A stretch of 64,000 nucleotides of DNA, taken from assembly GCA_030654395.1 (NCBI GenBank), contig JAURXM010000020.1, forward strand, positions 29,031 to 93,030. Reading direction: 5' to 3'. The translations under genes and the position numbers were made by a program. The notes beneath the pieces are model-generated. The model was not told the origin of the DNA and did no database searches. It saw nothing but the letters and a program-made list of their open reading frames with translations. Position 1 is the first letter of the stretch, and each line of letters begins with the position of its first letter. Below are positions 8,604-18,188 of this stretch, in pieces. Source of the stretch: Aquabacterium sp. Lineage in GTDB: Bacteria > Pseudomonadota > Gammaproteobacteria > Burkholderiales > Burkholderiaceae_C.

Positions 8604-10502
8604 ATGTTTCCGCAGCAGCTGACAGATCCACGTGTATTCGAAATCGTCAAGGCACTCTTGGACGGCTTCGATCGGCATTACAAGATTTTCAGTGAAACCA
8701 GTGCCCAGTCCAAGCGCCGATTTGAAGACGCGGATTGGCATGGGCAACAAACCGCACAGCGGCTGCGTATTGAGTTCTACGACCTGCGGGTGGATGAAGC
8801 TGTCGAGCGACTCGAAACTGACTACCAAGCCAGCTCCTTGCCAATGGAGGTCTGGCACCAGATCAAGCTGTTCTACATCGGCTTGCTCACAGGGCACAAG
8901 CAACCAGAGTTGGCGGAGACCTTTTTTAATTCAGTCACGATCAAAATCCTCCACCGCCAGTACTACCGCAACGATTTTATTTTCGTGCGACCAGCGGTGT
9001 CTACCGAATACATTGACGATGATGACGTGGATGGTAGTGCCACTTTCCGAGCCTACTATCCGACCGGTGAGAACCTGCGGGACATGCTCAAAACCTTGGT
9101 GTTGAACTACGAGCTAAACCTGCCGTTTGACGACTTGGATCGTGACATTGACTTTGTTTACGCTGCGCTGATGGAGCAAGTCGGCGGTGTACGGCTGCGC
9201 ACCAATTTCCAAATTCAGGTGCTGTCGTCGTTGTTCTTTCGAAATAAAGGTGCGTACATCGTTGGCAAAGTGGTCAATGGTTTTAGAAGTCTGCCCTTTG
9301 CCATTCCGATTTTGCACAATTCCAAGAGCCGCCTATATATTGATGCAGCGCTGTTTGGTGAAGACGACTTGTTGGCGTTATTTAGTTTTGCGCGCGCCTA
9401 CTTCATGGTGAAGATGCCGGTGCCCTCGGCCTATGTGCAGTTTTTGCGTACCTTGATGCCTCGTAAACCTCGGGGCGAACTCTATAGCGCCATCGGTTTG
9501 CAAAAGCATGGCAAAAATTTGTTCTATCGCGACTTCCTGTTCCATCTTAGGCATTCCAGCGACAAGTTCCGCATTGCGCCAGGCATCAAGGGCATGGTCA
9601 TGCTGGTATTTGATCTGCCGTCTTATCCCTTCGTGTTCAAGGTGATCAAGGACTACTTCCCACCGCAAAAAGACACGACCCGCGAGCTCATCATGAGCAA
9701 ATACCAGTTGGTCAAGCAGCACGATCGGGTAGGGCGCATGGCCGACTCACTTGAGTTCACCAACGTGGCTTTCCCGCGCGCTCGTTTTGACGATGAACTG
9801 ATCGCTGAGCTTAAAAAATTTGCTCCGAGCGTGATGGAAGAGGACGAGGACGGGCAGGTCTTGATCCTCAAACACCTCTACATTGAGCGCCGTATGGTGC
9901 CGCTCAACATCTACATTGGTGAGGCAACAGGCGAGTCCTTGGAGCACGCGGTGATTGAGTATGGCAACGCTCTCAAAGATCTTGTGGCAGCCAATATTTT
10001 CCCAGGTGACATGCTATGGAAGAACTTTGGCGTCACCCGCAACGGCAAGGTCGTGTTCTACGACTACGACGAAATCGAATACATCACCGACTGCAATTTC
10101 CGTAAAGTACCTTTGCCTCGCAACGAAGAGGAAGAGATGTCTGCTGAGGTCTGGTACACAGTCGGCCCACGTGATGTCTTCCCAGAGACATTTGGGCCCT
10201 TCCTGCTAGGTGATCCGCGCGTGCGCAAAGTCTTTATGGCGCATCACGGTGACCTCTTAGAGGCTGACTTTTGGCAGCAGCACAAAGAGCGCATCAAGGC
10301 TGGTTATGTGCACGACGTCTTTCCTTATGACAGAGCACGTCGATTCGTCCACCGAATCCAAGCATCACCCGTGCTTGTGGATGCTTCAGCTGACTTATCA
10401 CCCGTGGATGAACCTGTTGACGTGCGACCTTTGGGACGGGATGTGCACGACCAAGGTACACTTAGCGGCTTCACAACGGGCGATGCCGCGAGTGGTGACT
10501 GA
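8604..10502 (+). CDS. aceK: Isocitrate dehydrogenase kinase/phosphatase
   Basis: Bifunctional enzyme that phosphorylates and dephosphorylates isocitrate dehydrogenase, switching carbon between the TCA cycle and the glyoxylate shunt. The ATG at 8604 follows AGGACA with good spacing and yields 632 residues; a TTG at 8571 would add eleven. The kinase catalytic/metal segment [26 protein letters not shown] is intact (roughly residues 467-492), and the ATP-binding region with [20 protein letters not shown] is present. E. coli AceK is 578 residues; the surplus here is mainly a C-terminal tail of about 50 residues rich in Asp, Val and Ser with no visible motif. aceA and aceB are not nearby. Confidence 0.96.
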   Translation: MFPQQLTDPRVFEIVKALLDGFDRHYKIFSETSAQSKRRFEDADWHGQQTAQRLRIEFYDLRVDEAVERLETDYQASSLPMEVWHQIKLFYIGLLTGHKQPELAETFFNSVTIKILHRQYYRNDFIFVRPAVSTEYIDDDDVDGSATFRAYYPTGENLRDMLKTLVLNYELNLPFDDLDRDIDFVYAALMEQVGGVRLRTNFQIQVLSSLFFRNKGAYIVGKVVNGFRSLPFAIPILHNSKSRLYIDAALFGEDDLLALFSFARAYFMVKMPVPSAYVQFLRTLMPRKPRGELYSAIGLQKHGKNLFYRDFLFHLRHSSDKFRIAPGIKGMVMLVFDLPSYPFVFKVIKDYFPPQKDTTRELIMSKYQLVKQHDRVGRMADSLEFTNVAFPRARFDDELIAELKKFAPSVMEEDEDGQVLILKHLYIERRMVPLNIYIGEATGESLEHAVIEYGNALKDLVAANIFPGDMLWKNFGVTRNGKVVFYDYDEIEYITDCNFRKVPLPRNEEEEMSAEVWYTVGPRDVFPETFGPFLLGDPRVRKVFMAHHGDLLEADFWQQHKERIKAGYVHDVFPYDRARRFVHRIQASPVLVDASADLSPVDEPVDVRPLGRDVHDQGTLSGFTTGDAASGD

Positions 10503-10509
10503 CTGTTAG

Positions 10510-10539
10510 AAATAGGCTGCAATACAACGCAGCCTATTT
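10510..10539. terminator. Bidirectional intrinsic terminator between aceK and bamD
   Basis: An 11-base perfect stem (AAATAGGCTGC at 10510-10520 with GCAGCCTATTT at 10529-10539) and an 8-base loop. The A/T-rich stem base supplies a short U run for transcripts from either side, as expected between convergent genes. Confidence 0.8.
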
Positions 10540-10547
10540 CCCGTGCA

Positions 10548-11384
10548 TTACCAGAGTTGCCACCAAGGCTTGCTCACATAGCCGGATGCTGCGCTTGGCT
10601 CGCCAAGATAGCGGCTGCTAGGAAAGCTTTGCTTGAGTACCCGCATGGCGTCATCGTGCAGCGGCGTCAAGCCCAGTTGCGCATAGCTTTGCGCCATGAT
10701 GTACAGCGCCTCTTCAATCGCAGGGGATTGGCGGTAGTCCTTGACGGCTTGTTGAGCCCGATTGGCTGCGGCCAAATAAGCACCGCGGCGTAAATAGTAG
10801 CGCGCCACATGTACTTCGCCCGCAGCGAGTGAATTGACAATATGGCCCATGCGCAATCGGGCATCGGGCGAATACTTGGAATTCGGGAGACGCTCTGTTA
10901 GTTGCTTGAACGACTCGTACGCATCGCGTGAAGCCTGTTGATCGCGCTCGGACAAGTCTTGCTTGACCAACCGTCCGAATAAGCCCAAATCGTCATTGAA
11001 GTTGACCAGGCCCTGCAAGTAGAACGCGTAGTCCAGTGCGGGACTGGTTGGGTGCAACCTGATGAAGCGTTCAAGCTTGGCAAGTGCTTGGGCTTTTTCA
11101 CCTGTTTTGTAGTAGGCGTAGGCCAAGTCGATCTGAGCCTGTTGCGCCAAAAGCGTGCCAGATGCGCGTGCTTCTACTTTTTCAAGACGCTTGATGGCCG
11201 TCTCGAAATTGCCATCTGACGAGTCTTCCTTTGCATCTGCGTACAATTTGTCCGGGCTGATGTTGGCGTATTCGTCCTGAGGTGACGAGGCACAAGCCAC
11301 CATCAAGCCGCTAGCAGCCAATGTCAGCAGACCAGCACGTTGGCTGGCCCAAGTACTTAAAATGGTTTTTTTCAGCAGTTTCAC
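10548..11384 (-). CDS. bamD: Outer membrane assembly lipoprotein BamD
   Basis: Essential TPR lipoprotein of the BAM complex, which folds beta-barrel proteins into the outer membrane together with BamA (encoded at 43 kb here) and BamB (22.5 kb). The 278-residue product begins with a signal peptide ending in the lipobox LMVAC, lipidated at C31. Repeated TPR helices follow, including the segment AYYKTGEKAQALAKLERFI and the characteristic YAFYLQGLVNFND. The gene is divergent from rluD, an arrangement found in many proteobacteria. Confidence 0.95.
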   Translation of the reverse strand: MKLLKKTILSTWASQRAGLLTLAASGLMVACASSPQDEYANISPDKLYADAKEDSSDGNFETAIKRLEKVEARASGTLLAQQAQIDLAYAYYKTGEKAQALAKLERFIRLHPTSPALDYAFYLQGLVNFNDDLGLFGRLVKQDLSERDQQASRDAYESFKQLTERLPNSKYSPDARLRMGHIVNSLAAGEVHVARYYLRRGAYLAAANRAQQAVKDYRQSPAIEEALYIMAQSYAQLGLTPLHDDAMRVLKQSFPSSRYLGEPSAASGYVSKPWWQLW

Positions 11385-11494
11385 GTTGTATATGTTGCAG
11401 ATTTCTCTGCATGCAGTCCCGCCTTACAGCGCCAGAACCCCCAGTATAGAAGCCTTGGCCGCTCTTTCATTCTTCATTAAGGTTTGTTTGCTTT

Positions 11495-12616
11495 ATGGCT
11501 CGTCGATTGCCCGTTGCTCCGCCCACGCCCCAGCCCGTCCTGGACCTCGAAATGGCATCTCAGGATGCCGATCTGGCTGAAGATTGGGATGACGCTGCTG
11601 ACGCTGATCTGAGCGCGCATGGCGCACCGCGAGAGATTGAGCGCCGCGAATTGCTCGTGCCCGGCTCCGCTCATGGTCAGCGCTTGGATGTTTTTTTGGT
11701 GACCGGTGCGTCAGAGTTTTCTCGGAATCACCTCAAGCACTTGATTGAAGAAGGGTGCGTTGAGGTGGACGGCGTGCTGGCCAATTCTGCCTCCCGCAAG
11801 GTCACACAAGGGCAGCGCGTTGTTGTCGTGCTCAAGCCCACGGCGCAAAGTTTGGCTTTTGTGCCTGAGGCGATGGATTTTCCTATCGTGTTCGAGGATG
11901 AGCATTTGATGGTTGTCAACAAGCCCGCAGGCTTGGTTGTGCATCCAGCTGCCGGCAATTGGACTGGCACGTTGATGAACGGCTTGCTTGCACACCACGC
12001 GGGGGCAGTCAATTTGCCAAGGGCTGGCATTGTTCATCGCTTGGATAAAGACACCAGCGGTTTGATGGTTGTTGGTAAAACGTTGGTTGCCGTGACATCG
12101 CTCAGCCGTGCTATTGCAGCCAGAGAGGTCAGTCGGCAGTATTTGGCGTTGGTTTTGGGCTTGGTTCCAGAGGAGTTCAGAGTTGAATCCTCCATCGGGC
12201 GCGATCCGGCCACACGCGTTCGGATGGCTGTGGTGCCATCAGGTAAGTCAGCGCGCACAGATGTCCGGCGGGTGTTGGTCGGGGAGTGGGCGCCAGAGCC
12301 TGGGGTCGGCGTCAAGGCTGATCAGTATTTGCCTGCCCGACCTTATAGTGGCGTATTGTGTACATTGCACACAGGTCGCACGCACCAAATTCGGGTTCAC
12401 TTGAGCAGCAGAAGACATCCCCTTGTGGCGGATGCGCTGTATGGCGGGCCGCCAGCGTTGGGCATGCTTCGCCAAGCTTTGCATGCAACCCGGCTGTCCT
12501 TTGAGCATCCCATTACGGGTGAAATGCTTAAATTTGAGGCGCCATTGCCGCCTGATATGGCTCTGGCTTGGCAAACTCTCTCAGCATCGCCTAAAATTGA
12601 AGCTGCTCCATTGTGA
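11495..12616 (+). CDS. rluD: 23S rRNA pseudouridine synthase RluD-type
   Basis: Makes pseudouridines in helix 69 of 23S rRNA (positions 1911/1915/1917 in E. coli numbering, from family knowledge). The product has 373 residues. An acidic N-terminal stretch of about 45 residues precedes an S4 RNA-binding domain (GQRLDVFLVT to GQRVVVVL). The catalytic motif is GIVHRLDKDTSGLMVVGKT, with the aspartate after RL, and the C-terminal HTGRTHQIRVHL block is typical. pgeF/yfiH, which often follows rluD, is not present; scpB is the next gene after a 237-base gap. The divergent neighbour bamD supports RluD over RluC. Confidence 0.92.
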   Translation: MARRLPVAPPTPQPVLDLEMASQDADLAEDWDDAADADLSAHGAPREIERRELLVPGSAHGQRLDVFLVTGASEFSRNHLKHLIEEGCVEVDGVLANSASRKVTQGQRVVVVLKPTAQSLAFVPEAMDFPIVFEDEHLMVVNKPAGLVVHPAAGNWTGTLMNGLLAHHAGAVNLPRAGIVHRLDKDTSGLMVVGKTLVAVTSLSRAIAAREVSRQYLALVLGLVPEEFRVESSIGRDPATRVRMAVVPSGKSARTDVRRVLVGEWAPEPGVGVKADQYLPARPYSGVLCTLHTGRTHQIRVHLSSRRHPLVADALYGGPPALGMLRQALHATRLSFEHPITGEMLKFEAPLPPDMALAWQTLSASPKIEAAPL

Positions 12617-12853
12617 TTCTGGGTGCATAATGCTCAAGCAAGTACTGGGGCCAAGAACCCTTCGCTGAGGAATTTTGCGAAAAAGCCTGACACAGGCGGT
12701 GCGCACTTCACGGCGCCCTTGAGAATTTGCCTCCGAACGAGGCTACATTTGAATCACGGCGACCCCGACGCCCCGCGCTGCCAGAATCGCGGCATCGGCA
12801 CATGACGCCAGCAATGAGCTGGACCAAATCCCGCAAGGCCGGCCCTAAAAGGT
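12617..12853 (+). other. Intergenic stretch between rluD and scpB with a hairpin and a short reading frame
   Basis: A 237-base gap on either side of co-directional genes. It contains a 5-bp GC hairpin (GCCTC at 12729-12733, GAGGC at 12739-12743). It also holds a 23-codon frame from ATG 12802 to TGA 12873, which overlaps the TTG candidate start of scpB and ends five bases before the ATG candidate. I recognise no protein family or RNA family here. Confidence 0.4.
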
Positions 12854-13567
12854 TTGCCGATTATTTCGATTGAAGAGATGGACGTCCTCAATCCTCAGGA
12901 TGCGCGCAGCATTTTGGAAGCAGCGCTGCTTTGCGCAAATCAGCCTATGACGCTGCGCGACATGAGGCAACTGTTCGACGACACGTTGTCGATGGATGCG
13001 GTGCGTGCGCTGTTGGCTGAGCTTGTGTCGCAGTGGCAAGGTAGGGGCGTAGAGTTGCGCGAGGTGGCAACAGGTTGGCGGTTTCAGACTCGCGCCAGTG
13101 TGCAATTGCACCTTGAGCGACTCAACCCGGAGCGGCCAGTGAAGTACTCACGTGCCACGCTGGAGACGCTGGCCATCATTGCCTATAAGCAGCCGGTGAC
13201 CCGTGGTGATATAGAAGACATTCGTGGCGTGACGGTGAGTACGAACATCGTCAAGCAACTAGAAGATCGCAACTGGATTGAAGTGATCGGGTACCGCAAT
13301 GCACCTGGTCGCCCTGGCTTGTATGCGACGACCAAGAGTTTTTTGGATGATTTGGGATTGGCCTCGCTGAATCAGCTGCCGACCCTGGATGGGTTGCCCA
13401 TCAGTCAGGCGTTGCTGCCTGGTCTGGAAGAGGCTGCAACCGATGATTTACCCGCAGACGAGACTGGTCCGGCTAACGACCAGGCTTTTTTGCTTGATGC
13501 GACTGAGCCGGTCGAGCCTGATGTGCTTGCCGAACCTGAACTACCTTCTTTTAACCCTGCTCCATGA
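12854..13567 (+). CDS. scpB: Segregation and condensation protein B
   Basis: Kleisin-associated winged-helix protein of the SMC-ScpA-ScpB chromosome condensation complex. The core LETLAIIAYKQPVTRGDIEDIRGV and the winged-helix end GRPGLYATTKSFLDDLGL are diagnostic. The tail of about 60 residues is acidic and of low complexity. The start is uncertain: TTG at 12854 gives 237 residues, ATG at 12878 gives 229; neither has a well-spaced ribosome-binding site. The stop overlaps the rluB ATG by four bases. scpA is not in this window, so the usual scpA-scpB pair is split, as is common in this group. Confidence 0.92.
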   Translation: MPIISIEEMDVLNPQDARSILEAALLCANQPMTLRDMRQLFDDTLSMDAVRALLAELVSQWQGRGVELREVATGWRFQTRASVQLHLERLNPERPVKYSRATLETLAIIAYKQPVTRGDIEDIRGVTVSTNIVKQLEDRNWIEVIGYRNAPGRPGLYATTKSFLDDLGLASLNQLPTLDGLPISQALLPGLEEAATDDLPADETGPANDQAFLLDATEPVEPDVLAEPELPSFNPAP

Positions 13568-15621
13568 CCACAGACAACCAGCCAATGCAAGATCCAAACG
13601 AACAGCCTTTGGTCTCCGACGACGCGGTCAAACCTAAGCGTGCACGTCGACCTAAAGCTGTCGAAGCGGAGTTGACGCCAGATGCCACTAGTGAAGGTGT
13701 TGGCGCTCAGGCTTCTGAGGTCGCTGTGGCAGCTAAAAAAACGCCAGCTCGGCGAAAGAAGGCGGAAGCCGACGTCGCAGTTATCGAATTGCCGCGAAGT
13801 GAATCTGAGGCTTCTGCCGACGTGGTTGACGCGCAAGCTGTGGAAGTGAAGCCTAAGCGTGCGCCCCGTAAAAAGGCCGTAGAGGCTGTTGTAGAAGCTT
13901 CGGATTTGCCTCGCGAAGAGGCTCCGCATGGCTTCATTCAATTGGCTCAGGACGATGCTGTGTCAGTGGCAGTCCCCGTGGCGGGTGAGGGCGCTCTGCC
14001 TCAATCTGGTGCCGAAGACAGTGTGCGCCCCGAAGGGCGTGGCGGGCGCAGGGACCGTGATCGTTCGCGAGGCCCTCGCGGCGACCGTCCTGCTCGCGGT
14101 GACAGGCCGCAGACCATGCGATCCGACTCCAGTGGTGTGGATGGTGCACCGATTGATGGCGAGTCTCTTGGTGAGCCAGATCAACTGCCGTCCCGTCGTG
14201 CCGCAATGGCTGCCGAGCAAGCCACCGAGGTCTTCGATGAATTGATGTCGGGTGATTTCGACAAAGAGCGCGAAGAGGAAGTGGAAGAGGCTTCAGGCGA
14301 AGAAGGGGCTGCATACAAACGCGTTTTGCGCCCAGAGCCTGACGCACCTAAGCTGCAAAAAGTATTGGCTCAAGCAGGCGTGGGTTCGCGTCGTGATATT
14401 GAGCAAATGATCGAAGATGGGCGCATTGAGGTCAATGACCAAGTCGCTCACATCGGTCAACGTATCTCTCACGGTGACCGAATCAAGGTGGCGGGTCGTC
14501 CGATCAAAATCAGGATTGCACCTCAGCCCGCGCGTATTTTGGCTTATCACAAGCCGGCAGGAGAGGTCGTCACGCATGATGATCCTCAGGGTCGTCCTAC
14601 GGTGTTTCGTCGGCTCCCACGTTTGGTCAACGGCAAGTGGATGTCGGTTGGTCGCCTTGACTTGAATACAGAAGGTTTGCTTTTGTTCACCAACTCTGGT
14701 GAGCTCGCCAATCAGCTGATGCACCCACGTTTTGGCGTGGAACGCGAATACGCGGTACGGGTTTTGGGTTCACTTGATGAGCCTTCTCGAGCAAAATTGC
14801 TTACTGGTGTGGAGATTGATGGCCAAACAGCGTCATTCCTCTCTGTAGGCAACGGCGCAGGCGAAGGTGTCAACCAGTGGTACCGCGTGGTCATCACGGA
14901 AGGTCGTAACCGTGAAGTGCGTAAGTTGTTTGATGCTGTCGGACTGACCGTCAACCGTTTGATCCGTGTTCGTTATGGCGCCATCGTGTTGCCTCGCGGC
15001 CTCAAGCGCGGCATATGGGTCGAGTTGGGTGAGTCTGATGTCCGCGCTGTGAAGTCGCTGGCCGGTATGGATCGCCCAGACTTTGGTCAAGGGCAAGGTC
15101 AGCAGGGGCGCGGTGGTCGGGTTCAACAGCAAAGACCTCCGCAGCAACCCGTGGCCAATAACAGGCAGGGGCGCAATGGGCCGCAGCAAGGACTAGGGCC
15201 AAGTCAGGGCGGGCGTCAGCAGCAGGGCGGTCAGTTTGCAGGTCAGCAGGGTGGTCCAGGAGGGCGTCCTCCTCGCGGTCCCGCGCCGGACAGGCAGCCA
15301 GCGGCGCGTCGTCAGGATTCTGGCGACGATATGGATAACATCGGTCCTATCCCCAATCCGCTTGAGCAGACCTTTGATAAGCGTTTTGTGAAGGGCTCTC
15401 AGCGCATCACATCTGGTTTCGGTCGCCCTGATCAGGATCACGGCAAGGGTGGTGGACAAGAGCGTGGCGGCCCAAGGCAGCCAGATCCAATGCAGACCTC
15501 TGTGGGATACATCGGTGCTGATGCTTACTTTGGCAAAATAGGCGGCGGTGGTCGGCGAGGTGGTGGCAGTGGCGGCGGAAGTGGTGGCGGAAGTGGCGGC
15601 GGCGGCCGAGGTCGCCGCTAA
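13564..15621 (+). CDS. rluB: 23S rRNA pseudouridine(2605) synthase RluB with long low-complexity tails
   Basis: The enzyme core lies at about residues 260-490: an S4 domain (PKLQKVLAQAGVGSRRDIE onward) and the catalytic GRLDLNTEGLLLFTNSG near residue 365, with the RsuA/RluB-specific VVITEGRNREVRKLFDAVG. The 685-residue length far exceeds that of E. coli RluB (about 290). The N-terminal 260 residues alternate basic KPKRARRPK-like blocks with acidic stretches; the C-terminal 190 are Gln/Gly/Arg-rich and end in RGG/GGGSGGG repeats. Both tails look disordered and nucleic-acid-binding. Long tails on RluB are common in Burkholderiales. ATG overlaps the scpB stop, as in the usual scpB-rluB pair. Confidence 0.93.
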   Translation: MTTDNQPMQDPNEQPLVSDDAVKPKRARRPKAVEAELTPDATSEGVGAQASEVAVAAKKTPARRKKAEADVAVIELPRSESEASADVVDAQAVEVKPKRAPRKKAVEAVVEASDLPREEAPHGFIQLAQDDAVSVAVPVAGEGALPQSGAEDSVRPEGRGGRRDRDRSRGPRGDRPARGDRPQTMRSDSSGVDGAPIDGESLGEPDQLPSRRAAMAAEQATEVFDELMSGDFDKEREEEVEEASGEEGAAYKRVLRPEPDAPKLQKVLAQAGVGSRRDIEQMIEDGRIEVNDQVAHIGQRISHGDRIKVAGRPIKIRIAPQPARILAYHKPAGEVVTHDDPQGRPTVFRRLPRLVNGKWMSVGRLDLNTEGLLLFTNSGELANQLMHPRFGVEREYAVRVLGSLDEPSRAKLLTGVEIDGQTASFLSVGNGAGEGVNQWYRVVITEGRNREVRKLFDAVGLTVNRLIRVRYGAIVLPRGLKRGIWVELGESDVRAVKSLAGMDRPDFGQGQGQQGRGGRVQQQRPPQQPVANNRQGRNGPQQGLGPSQGGRQQQGGQFAGQQGGPGGRPPRGPAPDRQPAARRQDSGDDMDNIGPIPNPLEQTFDKRFVKGSQRITSGFGRPDQDHGKGGGQERGGPRQPDPMQTSVGYIGADAYFGKIGGGGRRGGGSGGGSGGGSGGGGRGRR

Positions 15622-15714
15622 TACCCATCCTTGCCAAGTACATGCCTGGTGTTGCTGTCGCATTTGCCCAGTACAATGCTAGGTTTTGTCAAACTATTGA
15701 CTGTGGAGAACTAC

Positions 15715-16140
15715 ATGACTATTGAACGCACCCTCTCGATCATCAAACCAGACGCCGTTGCAAAGAACGTCATCGGCCAAATCGTCAGTCGCTTTGAAGG
15801 CGCTGGCCTGAAAGTGGCCGCTGCCAAATTGGTGCAACTGTCGCAAGCTGAGGCTGAGCAGTTCTACGGCGTGCACAAAGAGCGTTCATTCTTCAAGGAC
15901 CTCGTTGGTTTCATGGTGTCCGGCCCTGTTTTTGTGCAAGTGCTCGAAGGCGAGGGCGCCATCTTGAAGAACCGTGACCTGATGGGCGCAACCGACCCAA
16001 AGAAGGCAGCCCCCGGTACCATTCGCGCTGACTTTGCTGACAGCATTGATGCCAATGCCGTTCACGGCTCTGATGCTGCTGAAACTGCTGCAGCAGAAAT
16101 CGCTTTCTTCTTCCCAGCTTTGAACGTGTATAGCCGTTAA
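15715..16140 (+). CDS. ndk: Nucleoside-diphosphate kinase
   Basis: Transfers phosphate between nucleoside tri- and diphosphates through a phospho-histidine. The 141-residue product begins [15 protein letters not shown] and carries the active-site motif [12 protein letters not shown], with the phosphorylated His near residue 117. GGAGAA lies eight bases before the ATG at 15715; the in-frame ATG at 15631 would add 28 residues outside the family. It sits just before rlmN, with 23 bases between them, the standard ndk-rlmN-pilF order of betaproteobacteria. Confidence 0.97.
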   Translation: MTIERTLSIIKPDAVAKNVIGQIVSRFEGAGLKVAAAKLVQLSQAEAEQFYGVHKERSFFKDLVGFMVSGPVFVQVLEGEGAILKNRDLMGATDPKKAAPGTIRADFADSIDANAVHGSDAAETAAAEIAFFFPALNVYSR

Positions 16141-16163
16141 TCGGCTTGCATCATTGGGGCAGT

Positions 16164-17306
16164 ATGGACGCCGTTAACCTTCTAGACTACGACCTTGATG
16201 GGTTGACTGCGTTTTGTGAGCAACTGGGTGAAAAGCGCTTTCGCGCCACTCAGTTGTTCCGTTGGATACATCAAAAAGGCGCTACCGATTTCGAACAGAT
16301 GTCGGACTTGGCCAAATCACTGCGCAGTAAGCTAAAAGGCATCGCAGCTGTGACGCCGTTGACAGTGATCAGCGAGCATGTGTCTGCTGACGGCACCATC
16401 AAATGGTTATTCGATGTCGGTGGTGGCAACGCAGTTGAAAGCGTCTACATCCCGGAATCTGATCGTGGGACGCTTTGCATATCCTCGCAAGCTGGGTGTG
16501 CTGTAGGTTGCCGTTTTTGCTCAACAGGGCATCAAGGCTTTAGTCGCAACCTCACTACTGGCGAAATCATCGCCCAACTTTGGTATGCCGAGCACACACT
16601 ACGCGCGCGCCTAGGCACGACCGATCGCATCATCAGTAACGTTGTCATGATGGGTATGGGCGAGCCGTTGCAAAACTACAGCGCCTTGGTCCCCGCCTTG
16701 AAGGCGATGTTGGATGACCATGGCTATGGCTTGTCACGACGGCGTGTCACCGTATCGACCTCAGGCGTCGTGCCGATGATTGAGCGCCTGAAGGATGACT
16801 GCCCAGTTGCTTTGGCTGTCTCGTTGCATGCGCCTAATGATCCTTTGCGTGATGAGCTGGTGCCGCTCAATAAAAAGTATCCCATTGACGAGTTGTTGAC
16901 GGCCTGCCTAGATTACCTAGAGGCGGCCCCTCGCGACTTTATTACCTTTGAGTACTGCATGCTTGACGGCGTCAATGACAGCGATGAGCAGGCTCAAGAA
17001 TTGATAGCGTTGGTTAAAGGGCGAATCAATTGCAAATTCAATTTGATACCGTTTAATCCATTCCCTCAGTCAGGCTTGTATCGATCTGATATGTCGCGAG
17101 TTCAGGCATTTGGGCGTGTATTGGCCGACGCAGGGATCATCACGACCATCCGTAAGACCCGCGGTGATGACATCGATGCAGCATGCGGGCAATTGGCGGG
17201 CGAAGTTCAGGACCGCACCAATGCGAGCAACCGTCTGTTGCGGCAAGCCGTCACTGTGAAGGTGGCGTCCCCGAAGCCGGGGGAGCGTAACCGTCAGCCT
17301 CAATGA
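16164..17306 (+). CDS. rlmN: Dual-specificity RNA methyltransferase RlmN
   Basis: Radical-SAM enzyme that puts a C2 methyl on A2503 of 23S rRNA and A37 of some tRNAs. The [4Fe-4S] motif C-x3-C-x2-C is visible as CAVGCRFC at about residues 111-118. The second half includes [12 protein letters not shown] and the segment [17 protein letters not shown], whose cysteine is the methyl-carrying residue of the family. The ATG at 16164 gives 380 residues, close to E. coli (384); the upstream TTG at 16146 was not used. Confidence 0.96.
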   Translation: MDAVNLLDYDLDGLTAFCEQLGEKRFRATQLFRWIHQKGATDFEQMSDLAKSLRSKLKGIAAVTPLTVISEHVSADGTIKWLFDVGGGNAVESVYIPESDRGTLCISSQAGCAVGCRFCSTGHQGFSRNLTTGEIIAQLWYAEHTLRARLGTTDRIISNVVMMGMGEPLQNYSALVPALKAMLDDHGYGLSRRRVTVSTSGVVPMIERLKDDCPVALAVSLHAPNDPLRDELVPLNKKYPIDELLTACLDYLEAAPRDFITFEYCMLDGVNDSDEQAQELIALVKGRINCKFNLIPFNPFPQSGLYRSDMSRVQAFGRVLADAGIITTIRKTRGDDIDAACGQLAGEVQDRTNASNRLLRQAVTVKVASPKPGERNRQPQ

Positions 17307-17363
17307 GATGCGGAACAGGCTTGCATAGCCTCTACACTGAGCCCTTTTAATGGAGACTGCTGC

Positions 17364-18188
17364 ATGAGGACGCTTCGCACTGTGGTGCTGACGGTTAGCT
17401 TGTTGACTGCTGCGATGGTTAGCCTTAGTCAGCTAGGGGGGTGTGCCGGCATACCTCGGGCCGATATAGCCTCCAGCGGCGGCGATATCGCCACGGCATC
17501 AGATGAAACTGACTTGCGCAAGCGTGCCCGTATCCGCCTTGAGTTGGCATCGACCTACTATGCACAAGGGCAATACAACACCGCGTTGGATGAGCTCAAG
17601 CAAGCCGTGTCGATTGACCCTAGTCTGCCTGCAACACATGAATTGCGTGCTTTAATTTATGACGCGATGGGTGACAACGCACGAGCTACAGCCAGCTTCA
17701 AGCACGCACTGTCGTTAGACGAGTCGAACGGCAGCGTGCTTCACAATTACGCGTGGTTTTTGTGCCGCCAACAACAGTATCCAGAAGCAGATGCCTTGTT
17801 TGAGCGGGCCACCGCCTTGCGTCTGAGTGTGACTGCAAGTAAAACACTGCTCGCCCGTGGTGTTTGTCAGGTCAGTGCAGGTTTATACCCGGAAGCAGAA
17901 AAAACGTTGATCAAGTCTTATGAATTAGATCCATCCAACCCGGCTACTGCATTTAATTTATCCTCGGTACTGTATCGCCGAGGGGAATTCGAGCGAGCGC
18001 GTTTTTATATCCGGCGTGTCAATAATGTACCCAGTCAGACTACAGCCGAGTCTCTGTGGTTGGCAGTGCGAATCGAAAATAAAATGAGTAATTTCAACGG
18101 ACGGGACGAATTGGCCAATCAACTGCGTAACCGATTTGTGTCCTCACGTGAAGCCAATGCCTTGGAATTGGGGCGATTTGATGACTGA
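17364..18188 (+). CDS. pilF: Type IV pilus biogenesis lipoprotein PilF/PilW
   Basis: TPR lipoprotein (pilotin) that helps the PilQ secretin assemble in the outer membrane. The 274-residue product has a signal peptide ending in LGGC, lipidated at C27, then several TPR units, including YYAQGQYNTALDELKQAVSI and FERATALRLSV. The gene order rlmN-pilF-rodZ-ispG-hisS is conserved in beta- and gammaproteobacteria. The stop overlaps the start of the next gene by eight bases. Whether the cell makes type IV pili cannot be told from this window. Confidence 0.9.
   Translation: MRTLRTVVLTVSLLTAAMVSLSQLGGCAGIPRADIASSGGDIATASDETDLRKRARIRLELASTYYAQGQYNTALDELKQAVSIDPSLPATHELRALIYDAMGDNARATASFKHALSLDESNGSVLHNYAWFLCRQQQYPEADALFERATALRLSVTASKTLLARGVCQVSAGLYPEAEKTLIKSYELDPSNPATAFNLSSVLYRRGEFERARFYIRRVNNVPSQTTAESLWLAVRIENKMSNFNGRDELANQLRNRFVSSREANALELGRFDD

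Noticed and set aside
15541..15621. Short tandem GGC/GGA-type repeats at the rluB end as a possible mobile or satellite repeat.
   Set aside because: They are in frame and encode the Gly-rich tail of RluB, a known style of tail for this group.
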